Source of the DNA: Toxorhynchites rutilus septentrionalis
Taxonomy: Eukaryota > Arthropoda > Insecta > Diptera > Culicidae
Direction: 5' to 3'
DNA length: 64,000 nt
NCBI RefSeq assembly: GCF_029784135.1
Contig: NC_073746.1
Coordinates: 286,513,348-286,577,347 of the forward strand
Shown here: positions 1 to 11,700 of the stretch, piece by piece
Position numbering within the stretch: the stretch's first letter is position 1
Layout of the letters: every line of letters starts with the position of its first letter
Translations under genes and position numbers: made by a program
The notes under the pieces: generated by a model
Databases searched by the model: none
Told to the model about the DNA's origin: nothing
Seen by the model: only the letters and a program-made list of their open reading frames with translations

Positions 1-330
1 ATAATTCCATATTGGATAATCAATATGGGCTTGACTAGTTTGACTAGTAAAACACACTTATTTATGAAAAATGCAAATCCAAGATGGCGGCCATAACAAA
101 TTGGCGGAATACATATTTTCACAGAACCCCATCAATATCAATATCAAACGAAAGGGATTGACTAGTAGAACACAGTTATTTATGAAAAAATGCAAATCCA
201 AGATAGCGGTCACTACAAAATGGCGGATTACATATTTTCACATAACCCCATCAATATCAACATCAAATGAAAGGGATTGACTAATAGAACACAGTTATTT
301 ATGAAAAAAAAATCCAAAATGGCTGCCACC
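1..330. repeat. Minisatellite, about 119-bp unit, roughly 2.7 copies
   Basis: The stretch reading TGCAAATCCAAGATGGCGG recurs at about 72, 191 and (diverged) 308, each time preceded by TTATTTATGAAAAA and a block containing GGGATTGACTAGTAGAACACA. The spacing is 119 then about 116 bp. The left edge is cut by the window. Small ORFs here exist only because the unit repeats. No coding signal is seen. Confidence 0.85.
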
Positions 331-619
331 AGTTTCAGCTCGATCGGACATGATTTAGGGATGCCTCAAAGTACTCAAAGTAATTTTTTTCTGAATATTT
401 TCATGATGTATTCCATTAGTCAAATCATTTCATTTCAGCTCTCCAAGTCAAGTCATTCAGCTATTTTTTAGCGACGGTCAAATTGATTTTTTCAAGAACA
501 TGAAATACGCAGTTTTATAATGACAGTAGAATTAAAGGTGTCTTCCAAATTTCAGATCAATCGGTCAACAGGAAGGGGGCTAAATTTCTATTAATGTGGT
601 ACAGCGCTACAGACAAAGC
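331..619. other. No recognised feature
   Basis: AT-rich sequence between the minisatellite and the short tandem repeat. I see no ORF of interest, no terminal repeats and no similarity to other parts of the window. Confidence 0.5.
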
Positions 620-700
620 TACAAAGTTACAAAGTTGCAAAGTTACAAAGTTACAAAGTTACAAAATTACAAAGTTACAAAGTTACAAAGTTACAAGGTC
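620..700. repeat. Short tandem repeat (GTTACAAA)n
   Basis: About nine to ten copies of the 8-bp unit GTTACAAA with single-base variants (GTTGCAAA, ATTACAAA). It is a different 8-mer from the large (ACAAACAT)n blocks near 32.8-49.0 kb but has the same period and similar base content. Just downstream (about 735-830) a block containing AGTGCAAATCATAGTTATA repeats three times. Confidence 0.85.
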
Positions 701-863
701 ACAAACATACAAACGGGTCAATAACCGTTAAATAATAGTGCAAATCATAGTTATAATATAATATAAGTGCAAATCATAGTTATATTACGTTTAATATAAC
801 TAAATATAAGTGCAATCATAGTTATATTACGTTTACTGAAAGAAAATTCGTTTTTTTTATGAT

Positions 864-907
864 TCGATTATCCGGAGTGAAAAAAAATCAATACTCTGGA
901 TAATCGA
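864..907. repeat. Near-perfect hairpin, 15-bp stem
   Basis: TCGATTATCCGGAGT at 864-878 pairs with ACTCTGGATAATCGA at 893-907, with one G:T-type mismatch and a 14-nt loop. It could be the terminal inverted repeat remnant of a deleted element. No gene partner is visible. Confidence 0.7.
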
Positions 908-1186
908 GTCCGACCTGTATTGTATTACTGATTGGTAACTGAGAAATAAAAGGTGAATCTTGATATCTGTTATTTTAGCATGCAAAAAAAATCAGTTAAT
1001 CAATTGTTAGGATATGGGTTGCATTCTAAACTAATAATTCACTGTTTTTTTAAATTTTTATTTGAAATTTACGCGGATTTAGAAATTTACGCGGTTCTTC
1101 TAATCCGTATTTTGGAATTCACGCGGAATTCTTTTACGCGGTTTTTTATATGCGGCATGTATCCCCCGCGTAGAAGGCGACTACAG

Positions 1187-1826
1187 CGTATAGTAGTGAT
1201 GTGTCGGACTCTTCAAATTGGAAACATGAATTAGAAAAAAAAATAAAATTTCCATACATGGCAAAAGCGTATTTATTTAAAAAAAAAGTAATATGAAAAA
1301 TGGAATGAATATGCGATTTTACATGAAAAATTATACATTATGTTTTATCATAACACTAACCGTTCTCCAGATATGATCGATATGGAAATCATGTTCGTGA
1401 AATAATAGAGAATCCATACTGCTGCTAGACATTACGATTAAGGTTCCGACACAGTATAGAAATTTCAGAAACATCATTTCCATTATATGAAATTAATCAT
1501 ATCTCGAGAACGGTTAGTCCTAAGATAAAATTTTATACATACTTTTTCATGTGGAGTTGCACGTATTTCATGTATTTTTCACGTTACTTTTTTAAATGGC
1601 TACGATTTCCCAAAGTATTGAAATTTTTACGTACCAGTCGACATAAGGTAAATTTAAATTCGTTTAATTAAGTGAGAACAATCAGTGTTATTTCTTGTCT
1701 CGCCTCGCGTAAGTGTTGTGAAGTTTTTACGTTGCACAGCAATCAAAAATAATAAGTATTGAAATTTTATTGATTTTTTAAATTCATATCTCCGTTTTGA
1801 AGAGTCCGACACTGCACAACTATATG
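1187..1826. repeat. Foldback element with long imperfect inverted arms
   Basis: The outer arm GTGTCGGACTCTTCAAA at 1201-1217 is repeated inverted at 1796-1812, and pairing extends outward in imperfect form. Inner arms at about 1240-1392 and 1478-1630 also pair, sharing AGAACGGTTAGT and TTTTTCATGT in opposite orientation. The right arm holds roughly 140 extra bases. This is the architecture of a foldback or palindromic MITE. No transposase is inside. Confidence 0.65.
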
Positions 1827-2094
1827 TCGAAATTTTTTGAATTAAAAAGTTTTCCAATGAAAATATATTTAAAAATATTAATGCGACATCTTGATTTCGA
1901 GTCACGATTTTTCGAAAAAAAAGTTCAGCATACAGTGTTGAACAAAACATTAAGACCGCTGCTCAATTAAGAAAAGAAAGTGACAAAATTTTGAGAAAAA
2001 ATGATCCATTCCAGTGTTTCATTCGCCGTATAAAAAAATTGGTTGTTTCTCGGTGGTATGTGTTTTTCGGATAATTTAAGTATCTTTCCATTTT
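1827..2094. other. No recognised feature
   Basis: AT-rich spacer between the foldback repeat and the palindrome-ended element. No structure seen. Confidence 0.4.
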
Positions 2095-3065
2095 TTGACG
2101 TAGGACTACGTCTTACATTAAGGGTGCCAAATACGAAAACAGGTCACGTTTCGATAAAATAAAGTTAACGTTAATAACTATTTTTGCTGCGAACGGATTT
2201 TAACGATTTGTACACCAATCGAATCGCAATTTTTTTAGGATTTGTTTGATATGCTATACATTTTAATCCTATAGTCTGTATATGGTTTAAATTGGAGACA
2301 ATTGGAAGCATTCTCATTTCCCCATACATTTGTTCTGTCCATTTGTGTGCTTTCCCGAACAGAGCTGTCAATTACGCGCAACTTATGCAGCCGCTATAAT
2401 AGAAACAACGAAGAGGGGATAGCGAAAAGAGAATATTTGCGAAATAAACTCCACCCTTGCATAGTAAGTAAACTGTCGCTAACGTATAAGTATTGCATCT
2501 CCTCTGAGGAAAATTCTTTCTGTGCCCGAAACAACAAAGATCGCTTATTCTGTTCGTTTTGTGTTTCATGAATAGCACACATTCGATACTTTTAGTTGCC
2601 ATTCGTATTTGCTCTCGTGCGCATCGGCTCTGTTCTGATGCGGCTTGAAAAAATACTTCAAATTATTTTTTTTTACAAAAGTCATACTTTATTTCTTATA
2701 GAGAAAGATCAAGAAATAACAGAGTTTTGGTATACAATAACACTCAAAATATAAATGGTAATGGGAATGACTTCGTATAATTTAGGCTTGGCAGCGAATT
2801 GGTTAAATACTCAGTGCAATGCGTGCATTGATATAAAGAAACAAATTGCGACATATGACCAATTATTGTATTGTTCTCGCAAAGGCAACAAAGAATCGTT
2901 GCTTCTCGAAATGATTCTACAAAACCACTCAAGCTATTAAACCTTTTCAGGGTCCCCGGAACTTTTTACTAAAGAGTTATGTATGAAATTTCGACGTATT
3001 CGCAAATAATATCGGAAATGATAAATCAACAACTTTCAAAAAAAATATTGCGTAGTCCTACGTCC
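2095..3065 (+). mobile_element. Palindrome-ended element, copy 1
   Basis: The left end is TTGACGTAGGACTACGTC (palindrome GACGTAGGACTACGTC at 2097-2112). The right end is GCGTAGTCCTACGTCC at 3050-3065, the inverse of the left end. The interior from about 2110 to 2350 is closely similar to the reverse complement of 58980-59220, sharing AAAGTTAACGTT, TTTGATATGCTATACATT and TTTCCCGAACAG. After the right end comes a GTGTCTCGGATACAACCC motif that also follows the family's ends at 5560 and 50495. No transposase ORF is present, so this is a non-autonomous family of unknown class. Confidence 0.65.
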
Positions 3066-3419
3066 TAGGCGGTGGTGTCTCGGATACAACCCGTCGAAAT
3101 TTTTTTACCGTCTGCGTTTTTTTGTATTTTCCTAATATCTATGATATTATTGTATTCGTATACTCGTTAAAAGTGCCCCAAAAACATATCACCAGCGCTA
3201 TGGAAAATATTGTCCTGTACTGAAAAACACGCATTGTAAAAACTGAAAAAGCATCTTTAATTCACCACGTTCGTTCATTCGTTCGCTCGAGAACGGATCG
3301 TCCGACTTGAGCTGTCTGATTTGTTGTGTTCATCTTCACCAAAGAAAAGTTCATGCGGCTAGAAAAATTGGAAAAGTGAAGGGATATTCGAAAAAGTGAT
3401 TACCCATATGCTCTACATA
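3066..3419 (+). other. Repeat-derived sequence, left part of a split copy
   Basis: From about 3290 to 3419 the sequence matches 49860-50005 (shared CGAGAAC, TGTGTTCAT.TTCACC, GAAAGTTCAT, GAAAAAGTGATT). The match resumes at 5194 opposite 50040, so a retroelement of about 1.77 kb has inserted between the halves. 3066-3290 shows nothing I recognise. Confidence 0.6.
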
Positions 3420-5193
3420 ACGTATCATAACTACAGAGGAATAACTTTACTTTGTGCCTGTTCCAAGGTTTTCGAAATTCTTATGAACGACACAAATTTC
3501 GTCTCTTGCAAAAATTACATTGCCATGGATCAGCACGGGTTTTATTCTAAAAGGTCAACTTCCACGATCCTAGTTCGGTTCGCCTCTTTTTGTATGAAAA
3601 AAAATTGATGCTGGTGCCCAAGTCGACACCGTCTACACAGACTTGAAGTCATCCTTCGATAGAGTTGACCATGGAATACTGTTGGAACGATTAGGGGGAA
3701 TCGGTGTCTCCGTGGATATTATCAGCTCTTAAATCGTAGGCTCACTGTTAGCATTGGGTCGGTAACTTCAGAACAATTCTCGAATCTATCTGGCATGTCA
3801 CAAGGAAGCAATCTGGGTCCCTTGCTATTTTCAATATTCATTAATGAGCTATCTGTCATACTGCCACCGGCAATCGACTGTTTTGCGCTGACGACGTCAA
3901 AATCTACATGGTCATGAGGAGTATTGAGGACTGTAGCGCTTTACAACGGCTGCTGAATCGTTTCACTGAATGGTGGACACGGAACATGCTAACGATAAGC
4001 ATTCATGAATGCAACGTTATCACGTTCCACCGCAAGCTCAATCCGACAGAATACGATTACGCAGTCTTTCGATCGTGTTTCTCAAGTTCGTGATCTTGGC
4101 ACCATCCTAGACTCAGCATTCACCTTCCGATCACACTACAACGACATTATTTCTAGAGCTAACCGCCAACTGGGATTCATGTTTAAAATATCCCAAGAGT
4201 TTAACGACCCACTTTGCTTCCGGTCTGTATACTGAACTCTGGTGCGATCGATTCTGGAATTTAACTCTCTAGTTTGGTGCCCATACCAGTCAACATGGAC
4301 CGTAAGAGTCAGAGCAATACTGAGGAAATTCGTTAGATATGCCCGCCGACGTCTTCCGTGGCGAGATCCGATGAACCTTCTCCGATACGAAGATCGATGC
4401 AGATTGCTTGGACTGCAGACAATAAAACAGAAGAGGAGTATTGATTAAGATGTCTTCTTCTTTTTCTTCAATGGCACTAACGTTCCTAGAGGAACTCCGT
4501 CGTCTCAACGTAGTATTACTTGCGTCATTTTTATTAGTACTTAGTTGAGATTTCTATGCCAAATAACATGCCTTGAATGTATTCTGAGTGGCAAGCTCTA
4601 GAATACGCGTGATCACAGTGCAAGTCGGAGGCAATTTCTTTTGACGAAAAATTCCCCTGACCAGAACGGGATTCGAACCCGAACACCCGGCATGTTAGTT
4701 ATGACGCTAACCACTCGGCCAAGATGTGTTTGTTGCCAAAATTTTCAACGGAGAAGCTGACGCACCGGAATTATTAGGACAACTTAGCATCTACGCTCCT
4801 GAACGATTGCTTCGCCAATGGAACTTTCTGCTCCTTAAGCCCCGAAATACTTTGTACGGCCTCCATGACCCTGTGCGATTCATGTCGGAAAATTTCAATG
4901 TCTTTGCTCACTTCGATTTTGGCTCTATTGCGTCCGCAATCAAACACAGACTCACAGAACTGGATAGGATGAACCACTGACAACGACGATAACAATGGAC
5001 GAGAGCCCAGTTCTCAATCAGTTTTATGCTATTTAGCTGCAAAATGAGCTGCTTTTTTATACATATGTTTTGCATGTGAATGAAAAGATATGGGGTTTTT
5101 AGGCCTTCTCTTTTTGGCTTTTGCTCATCTTAATTCATTAAGACAACAAAAAGTTAGATGAATAAATATACAAATAAACTAATAAATAAACAA
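3420..5193 (+). pseudogene. Decayed Jockey-like non-LTR retrotransposon, reverse transcriptase region
   Basis: Fragments in shifting + frames give a non-LTR reverse transcriptase. NYRGITLLCACSKVFEIL and DQHGFYSKRSTSTILV lie near 3430-3575. A palm motif VYTDLKSSFDRVDHG lies near 3630-3675. GMSQGSNLGPLLFSIFINE lies near 3795-3850, and the catalytic box reads FCADDVKIY at about 3882-3908. Thumb and tail sequence (RSILEFNSLVWCPYQ, then FVAKIFNGEADAPELLGQL) follows to a stop at about 4980. Frameshifts and stops (for example at 3607 and 4446) make it dead. It is 5' truncated, since no ORF1 or endonuclease is present, and ends in an A-rich tail with AATAAA-like words near 5160-5195. A SINE interrupts it at 4454-4720. 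Jockey clade is the best fit from RT style alone. Confidence 0.8.
4454..4720 (-). mobile_element. tRNA-derived SINE inserted in the retrotransposon remnant
   Basis: Read on the minus strand from 4720, the head holds a Pol III A box (TGGCCGAGTGG) and B box (GGTTCGAATCC) of a tRNA-like promoter, then an unrelated body, and ends in a GAA-rich tail. It is flanked by the 7-bp direct repeat AAGATGT at 4447-4453 and 4721-4727, the expected target-site duplication. Removing the SINE and one repeat copy rejoins the reverse transcriptase frame (SID-stop-DVFVAK). A second copy lies at 52459-52734. Confidence 0.9.
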
Positions 5194-5600
5194 AGGTGCT
5201 ACTAGTCCAAGTCCAACCTTTTCCATCTCAAATATGTTTTTTCTATAACAAAGTAACATGTTTTTTTGTGGTGAGATGATAATTATGTTCGATAATGATA
5301 ATTATCTTATATCCCATTGGTGAGTTTTTTTTCTTTATTTCATCCATACAAAATACAGGAGCCATCTCGCCCAGGATCACAGACGGTTACTTTTATCATA
5401 TCTCATTCCTCTTCGGCATTTTCTATCGTGATACGCACCACCCAACGACTAATCACGGTTCTTATGTCATCATCACTCGGTTGTAAACACTGGTGGAGTG
5501 AACAAACATTACCCAGCAACCGAACAAAACGGAACGGAATCCTACGTTAACTATGCGGTCGCGTCTCGGACACAATCCTCTTGTGACTTTTTCGACTATC
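5194..5600 (+). repeat. Right part of a split repeat, paralogous to 50040-50540
   Basis: Shares long similarity with 50040-50540, including GATAATTATCTTATAT, CACTCGGTTGTAAACA and GGTGGAGTGAACAAAC, then AACGGAATCCTACG and the TATGCGGTCGCGTCTCGGACACAA tail motif. It lacks the roughly 80-bp segment with the histone-like stem-loop that the 50-kb copy holds. The loss lies between two AACGG words, consistent with deletion between short direct repeats. Confidence 0.75.
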
Positions 5601-6689
5601 CAATCCCTACATTCTCTCTTTCCCTTGAACTTGAATCGGATTATACGTCGTCTCGTGTCTTCCCACTTAAAACTGACCATTTCTATTCTATAAACGCTCG
5701 TCCGAGTGTATAAGCGATGAAGTTAGTAGCTCCAGTGGAGCTGTTATCCTTGTGTCTTGTGGCCTAGCGGAAGGATCCGGAAAGCAGCATCATTAAATTT
5801 GTTCCTTATCTATTGACCGTGATACTTTTTTCTTCTTTGTTACGAAGAAGGTAATTCGACACGGCTGGCCGGGGTGGGAGGACCTGCCGGACATCGCGAT
5901 TTCTGCGACGGCTACAAATAGAAGAGTTTTTCTTCCGGCATGCCACACTTTCCCGGTTGAAGGAGCGAAAAGGGAAGTATCTTTGTTTTCCCATCCGCAG
6001 AACGGAAAACAAAGCATCCGCCCGGACATGGCCTGTTTTACGTTTAAAGGCCGACCCATTTGCGAACCTTATTTCACCCGAGTGAAGAAAACGACAGGCG
6101 ATAAAAGTGAACATCTGCGTTCCGCGTGTGACAATTGTACTGAAAGATGATTAAGGGCTGTCATTCTGAGTTGGGAACCGAACGAATCGATTCCTTCCTT
6201 CCCCCGGGGGGAGCCAATAGAGAGACCCGCTGTCATGTTAACAGGATGTAATTTAAAAGATCGTAAATAATTCAACACCGGCTTAGACGAAGAAAACAAG
6301 AACGAGGGAAGAATATCTGAAAAATATAAGTAAAAAAAACTGTGAAACGAGAAAAATGGATTATGGCAATAGAAATGATGAAGCGGTTTTTCTGTTATGA
6401 AGATATCGGGAGATTTTTTATTATTTTCGAAACGGGTCAAGGGTGGAATCTAAACAAACTATGGATTCAATTAAAATAATGGATAATACTGAATCAATCT
6501 GGCGACGGAAAAGCGAACTGTTCTGGCTTCTGTCATTTGATTTTTTGAAACCCTGGAAACGAGGTAGAAAAGTTGTAAATTTGAGCAGTAAGCGATGTCT
6601 ACAAAATATCGTAGCTTTCGAATCATGCAATTTGCAATAAAACTCACTTTGGGAATGTTTTGCAATGTAATATGATTCATATTTTCATT
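5601..6689. other. No recognised gene or repeat
   Basis: Moderately GC-richer host-like sequence (5850-6120) followed by AT-rich DNA. ORFs up to 123 codons occur on the minus strand but overlap each other, lack recognisable domains, and look like chance. Nothing is supported. Confidence 0.4.
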
Positions 6690-7628
6690 ATTTTTATAAA
6701 TCATTCTATGGTGGTTGGACTCTCCATCCCCCTCTCTAAGAGGGGGTTGCCATACAAATGAAATACAAATTTCTGCGTTACTCGAGAAATAATCAAGCAA
6801 ATGGAACCAAATTAAGCATATGGAGATTTTAGGATACAATAAATGTTTCTATGGTGGTTAAGCTCCCCGCTCCTCTTTAACACGTTCGACGCCCAACGAG
6901 TTTCTTGCAGAGCCCAACTTGCAATTAAATTATTAAATGAAGATCAAACTTAGTTTATAGATAACTTTTACATGATCTAGCAATGTTTGTTTTTAATTGA
7001 AGACGAATTTATGACAATAACACATGCCAAAGTCATAGTATAGGAGGTTTTGCAAAAAACTGCAGTACAAACCATTCGTACTATAAATTAATAAAAAGTA
7101 TAGTATAAACAGTGTAATATTATGGTTATGATTTTATTATTTTTCTTCATATCCTATAGTTACATTAAGGTGCCTATTCTATCAAATAACTTCTAAAAAT
7201 CCTACTCAATTCGAGCGATGGAAGTGTCACCCATATCTGGGTGACGGGGCGTCGAAAGTGTTAAGGAGGAGGAAGGGGCTGCCATACAAATGAAACACAA
7301 ATTACAGGGGGCGTCTTCATTTTATCTTATTTTCTGTATAAAACATTTATTCCATGTAACGGAGAAACATGTTATTTGCAAGTGGTTGAAAAATCTTGAA
7401 CGAGAATTTTGTCTGAAAATAATCTGATATTATAATGATGATTTTTGTTAGAAATACTAGGAATTTTATAGTAAAAGGTAAATTCAACGGGGTTGATAAG
7501 AAGATCATTCAATGAACAGTTCTGCGATTGGACCCATGCACTTACTCATAGTAAGAAAATGTGAATTTTGAAGGTATTGATAACAAAAAACAAATGTTGG
7601 GCGGGACGAAGTTTGCCGGGTCAGCTAG
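6690..7628 (+). mobile_element. Helitron-like repeat with CTAG 3' end, copy 1
   Basis: Contains a degenerate unit of about 120 bp (TTCTATGGTGGTT, CTCTCTAAGAGGGGG, GCCATACAAATGAAA, CTCGAGAAATAATCAAGCAAATGGAACC) that recurs at 12150-12500 and 62785-62895. Its last roughly 300 bp matches 12776-13009 almost base for base and ends GGGCGGGACGAAGTTTGCC...CAGCTAG followed by T. A GC-rich segment just before CTAG|T is typical of Helitron 3' termini. I cannot place the 5' TC end. No helicase ORF is present. Interrupted by a TTAA-flanked MITE at 6881-7260. Confidence 0.6.
6881..7260. mobile_element. TTAA-flanked MITE (piggyBac-like), 380 bp
   Basis: TTAA at 6877-6880 and again at 7261-7264 brackets a segment starting CACGTTCGACGCCC and ending GGGGCGTCGAAAGTG, giving inverted termini CAC(G/T)TTCGACGCCC. 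A TTAA target duplication is characteristic of the piggyBac superfamily. There is no ORF, so it is non-autonomous. It lies inside the Helitron-like repeat and is therefore younger than it. Confidence 0.8.
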
Positions 7629-10046
7629 TGATTGATATAAATGAAATATTTTAGAAAAAAGATCATTATTCATTATTTTGTTATTTTGTTCGAGCATAAT
7701 AACTCATCTAACGCTGCAGACCCATTTTGTCGCAATCTATCCTGTAAATGGCATTTTTGTGTAATATTTTTTCCACATATTGCATTGAGAAGACTCAGTA
7801 GTACCACGAGATATTCACGGTACGAATCTTCCCCCGGTAACTGTGGTCAACTAGGAAAATAGAATCAAACAAACCACCTCGCCACGAAGCCAACTATTTA
7901 AAAATATGTTCCAACATTTCCAGTTTCTCTTGTGGCTTCCAGTGGCGAAATGGATTTCGACATAAAAAAAAATGTTATCTCTGCTTCACCGGGCATCAGA
8001 GAGTGCGAGTAGGCATTAGCGGGGAAAGTGCGAACCACATGAAACGTTAACCAGTGCTCACAAAAGTTTTATGCCTGGATCAACTCAATACGAAACAGAA
8101 TCCAGATTAAATTAGAATTGCTGGAAATGATTTAGACAGTGATTCGTACATACAACTTTTACAAAAAGTGAGTCAAATAGAATTAACCGAATCTCGTATT
8201 CAACTGTAATTTCCCCATCAGGCATTTGAATGATATTAATTCAAATTAAGTCGGCTCGATGTAACGAAGTAAACTTAAAAACGACTTTAAGCTATGCTCT
8301 GCCCTGCTTCGAACACATAAATTATTCAGTTCAGTTGTCTATTACTAATTCATCGCTATCACGCAGCCCGAACTTGCTGAGAAATACGAGAGGAAGCATG
8401 AAAGCAACCCCACGGAGCGCATGAAAATATGCTTTAAATTTATTACGTGAGCAAATCGTCCCCTCAAGAGACCACCTGTTCGAGAGCAAAGTGAGGAATT
8501 ACTTGCAAAGACCGACTCCAGTCCCGGGAAGAAGGAATGACAGTGTAATTTTAGGAAACAAAAACCATCCTCCGTTTCTCGTTCCCTGGAGAGTGGTAGC
8601 ACATTCAGAAGATACAGGAAACTCTGACATGCATAAGACAAGCCCTCTGGTCAGCAGCTGCTGGACGAGAAGAATGTATGGAGCAAAATGTTGTTTTGGG
8701 GACGATGGGGGCTCCTGCCAAGGAGGAAGAACACTAAAGAAATACGCGATCACAATGGACTGTGTGAATGTTTATAATACTCACTCAATCGAATATTTTC
8801 AGCAGTTGTATGAAAATTGCCGGAAGAGATGTTTGATGTTGATGTTTTAGCATGGATGTTTCTGACTACTTCTAATTTTGTTTAAAAACAACATTCGCCC
8901 GTTGGGTCCTTCTTTAGAAAAGCTCCGGAGAATGAACGAGCGGTCGGAAAGATGAACCCACAACGCCCCCTTAGGGGTGATTAGAACCGGATTCTGTTTC
9001 GTAGCACGAAGATGACAGACGTATTCCTAAAACGGAATGATGAGTTCATACATCATGTAGAAACTAACAGATGAAATAATCCGAAACAGTTGTTGTTAAC
9101 TTTTTCGCATGTGGATAATCCCTAGCAATGTAAAGTAACCAATGTTTTATCCTCCGCTTTGACACAAGCTTAGTTCTGTAACAGAATTCTACAACACTGT
9201 GAAGGTGAATTTCGATTCAATTGAAATTAAAATGAATAAAAATGATGAAGTGTCAAAACAAAGACTTTTTCGTGCATATTTAAAACAATATGATACTGAA
9301 TTTTGGATTTTTTAAAACTAAATTAACCGTATCAAGACTCTCACGTCATAAGAGGAATAACTAATATTCCAGAAACGGAACTTAGCTTTTCACATAGATT
9401 GTTGTCGGAATATTCGGAAACGGAAACGGATACGAAAACGGTATCGCCATCCCCGAGATCCAAGAGGTGGTCGGTTCTGGCCATCCTTTCCGTATTCATT
9501 ACACAGATTTATTATTCGCAATAAACATAACATAAGTGTTTTACATCCAACCGATATAACTAATTTTATGAAAGGAAAATCATGTTTCTGAAAGATTTTA
9601 TACAATCTCGGAACTTCAATCCTAAGGTACAAATGCAGGATTCTTTTTCTATCACAGAGCATGAAAGTTCGGCGATATGTAAGCTAGAATATCGCCGCCA
9701 GTGTGTAGCATAAATCTCAATATTGTGAAGCGCTATTGTATTCTGTCTGGGCGCTCATTCAAAAATACCGCACGTAAGCGACGTTGGTACCGGTCGTACA
9801 AAAACTTCAGCCATTAGGAGTGCAGTTTTAGTGGCCTTGAAAAAGGTCTGATTATTTGTATGGTTTTATAGAAGCAATGAAGATGGATGATTGATGATTC
9901 ATTTTTGCCCTCATTTGCGAATTGATCGTTGAAATTAAACAGAATATTTGTTCACCTTTCTTCGAACGTGGGAACAGTCACCCAAACAGATGTTTGTCGA
10001 AAATATTTGTCGAACAAACTAAATTTCAGGAAAAAAAAAGTTATAC
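7629..10046. other. No recognised gene or repeat
   Basis: About 2.4 kb with scattered ORFs of at most 119 codons (8491-8850 +) overlapping antisense ORFs. None has a recognisable domain. A GGAAACGGAAACGG run at 9415-9435 is a short purine repeat. I see no terminal repeats or RNA gene. Confidence 0.4.
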
Positions 10047-10048
10047 TA

Positions 10049-11490
10049 CACTCTGTTCATCTTCTATAAGACCAGGTGATGATCTTACTGATTTGTGTCA
10101 TTGTAAACAAACAATGTTTCAATTTATATTCTAGTGTGTAGGCATTGGTGACTACCATTCATTGTATGATTTTCGTATGTGTATATGCAAGCACTGAGCG
10201 TAAATGATTTTTTTGAATTTTTCAAGTGTCAAGTTTCTATAAGACCAGTTACATTTTCCGTTGTTTTAGTTGTTTTGATATATAAAATCTGGAAAATACT
10301 GAAGGGAAAAGGGCCCACGGAGAGAGAAGAAAGAAAAATCGATGGATTTCACCAAGAAAATGTTGATATCAGAGAAATTGTCGTCAGATTGGACGATCGC
10401 ATCAGGTAGTGCTCAATTATTTGGCGAATCCTCAAGGATACGGTAAGAAGGAAAGAGTTCCACGTAAATCGAAGCTCTCTGACCGGGGTAAGCGGGATAT
10501 TGTTAGAACAGCTTCAAATACCTCAAAACCGCTTATGCAAATAAAGCAATATTTGAATTCAAATGTTTCTCGGGTAGTTCTGGTAAAAAGTCCTCACATG
10601 AAGAGGGTTTAAATGGTTAAAGCTCCTCATTTTACACCATCTCACATCGGAAGACGTCTGAGTTTTGCCAAAGCTCACATGAACCGACTGAGGGACATGG
10701 TATGTTGTGGCAAAGAATGTTTCCAAAAGAATATATTTTGCTCTATACCATAATGAAAAGTTTTTCAATGTATAGGTTATCTTCACCGACGAAAAATAGT
10801 TCCATTTGGATGGTCCTGGTGGTTCCACCGGGTACAAGCGTGATTTACGGAAGAAGGAACAGTATTTTTCAACAATACATGTTCTGGAATGCTTTCTCCT
10901 TCTGTTTTTGCGTGGATATCGTCACAAAAAATTCACATTCCAGCATTGTTTAATGCTACTATTCATACTAGCAAGGAAACTAAGCAATGGATTAAGGACC
11001 TAAAAATTATTTTTTTGGACTGGCCGGCTCGCTCTCCAGACTTGAATCCTGTTGAAAATCTCGCAGAATCTACACTGAGGGAAAACGGTACACCTCGATT
11101 GAAGTGCTCAAGGTCGCAATTTTGGAAACATGGAAAAATATCGAGAAATCGGTTCAGCAGAATTGGATAAATATTATTCCAACACGAATTTTACAGGTTA
11201 TTAGCCGAAATGGTAAGGTTGCCAATTATTGACATGTAAATCAGCCGATCGTTTTGAATTTTTCATTGATTATACGTATGAATTTTAAAATTGTCTTATA
11301 GAAACTGGACAGCTGAAATTATCGTATTTAAGTACAATAAATGAACAAACAACTCTTTTAAACGAAATTGGCGTTGAATATACTTTATTCTAAGCATTCA
11401 ACAATGTATGAATGTATCTTGGTGAAATTCTAACTGTTTTTGTAGCAACGAAATAGAATCAGGGTGGTCTTAAAGGAGTTGGACAGAGTG
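10049..11490 (+). mobile_element. Tc1-like DNA transposon, inactive
   Basis: Inverted termini start CACTCTGTTCATCTTCTATAAGACCA on the left and, read inverted, CACTCTGTCCAACTCCTTTAAGACCA on the right. Both are flanked by TA (10047-10048 and 11491-11492), the Tc1/mariner target. The interior carries decayed transposase in the same orientation. Length about 1.44 kb. Confidence 0.8.
10300..11215 (+). pseudogene. Broken Tc1-type transposase
   Basis: An N-terminal helix-turn-helix segment reads GYGKKERVPRKSKLSDRGKR near 10438-10500. Middle pieces include FTDEK near 10783-10797 (first catalytic region). The C-terminal motif [16 protein letters not shown] near 11020-11070 carries the catalytic glutamate region of DD34E enzymes. 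The pieces lie in three different frames, with stops at about 10408 and 10612, so no full enzyme can be made. The parent family would be roughly 340 aa. Confidence 0.8.
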
Positions 11491-11514
11491 TATGCGCACG
11501 AGACTACAGCCGAA

Positions 11515-11700
11515 AGGCTACCGAGAGAGCGATTCCTGTTTTTGTTTATACTTCGAATTGCGACAGCTCTACTGATGTACAGAGTGACTCAAAAATTATG
11601 AAGTTCTTCAAACACGAGGTGGCTATCAATACGACATCAATATTCAACAGTTTTACTACCAAACAGGAAACTGACCTCTTCACCCGCACTTACCTTATGG
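11515..11700 (+). repeat. Dispersed repeat, inverted copy at 27370-27560
   Basis: CGACAGCT.TACTG...GTGACTCAAAA, TTCTTCAAACA, CTATCAATACG and TTTACTACCAAACA are all found in opposite orientation at 27370-27520. Both copies can be read as a weakly conserved peptide (around DSK.(I/M)KFFKH and TTKQ), so a decayed coding sequence is possible. I do not recognise it. Confidence 0.6.

Noticed and set aside
4657..4720. tRNA gene on the minus strand (also 52672-52734, 15395-15470, 56815-56890)
   Set aside because: Only A and B boxes are kept, no full cloverleaf with acceptor pairing. Target duplications and tails show SINEs.
5793..6440. Overlapping minus ORFs of 88, 102 and 123 codons
   Set aside because: Mutually overlapping in different frames, with no domains, and probably chance in a locally GC-richer segment.
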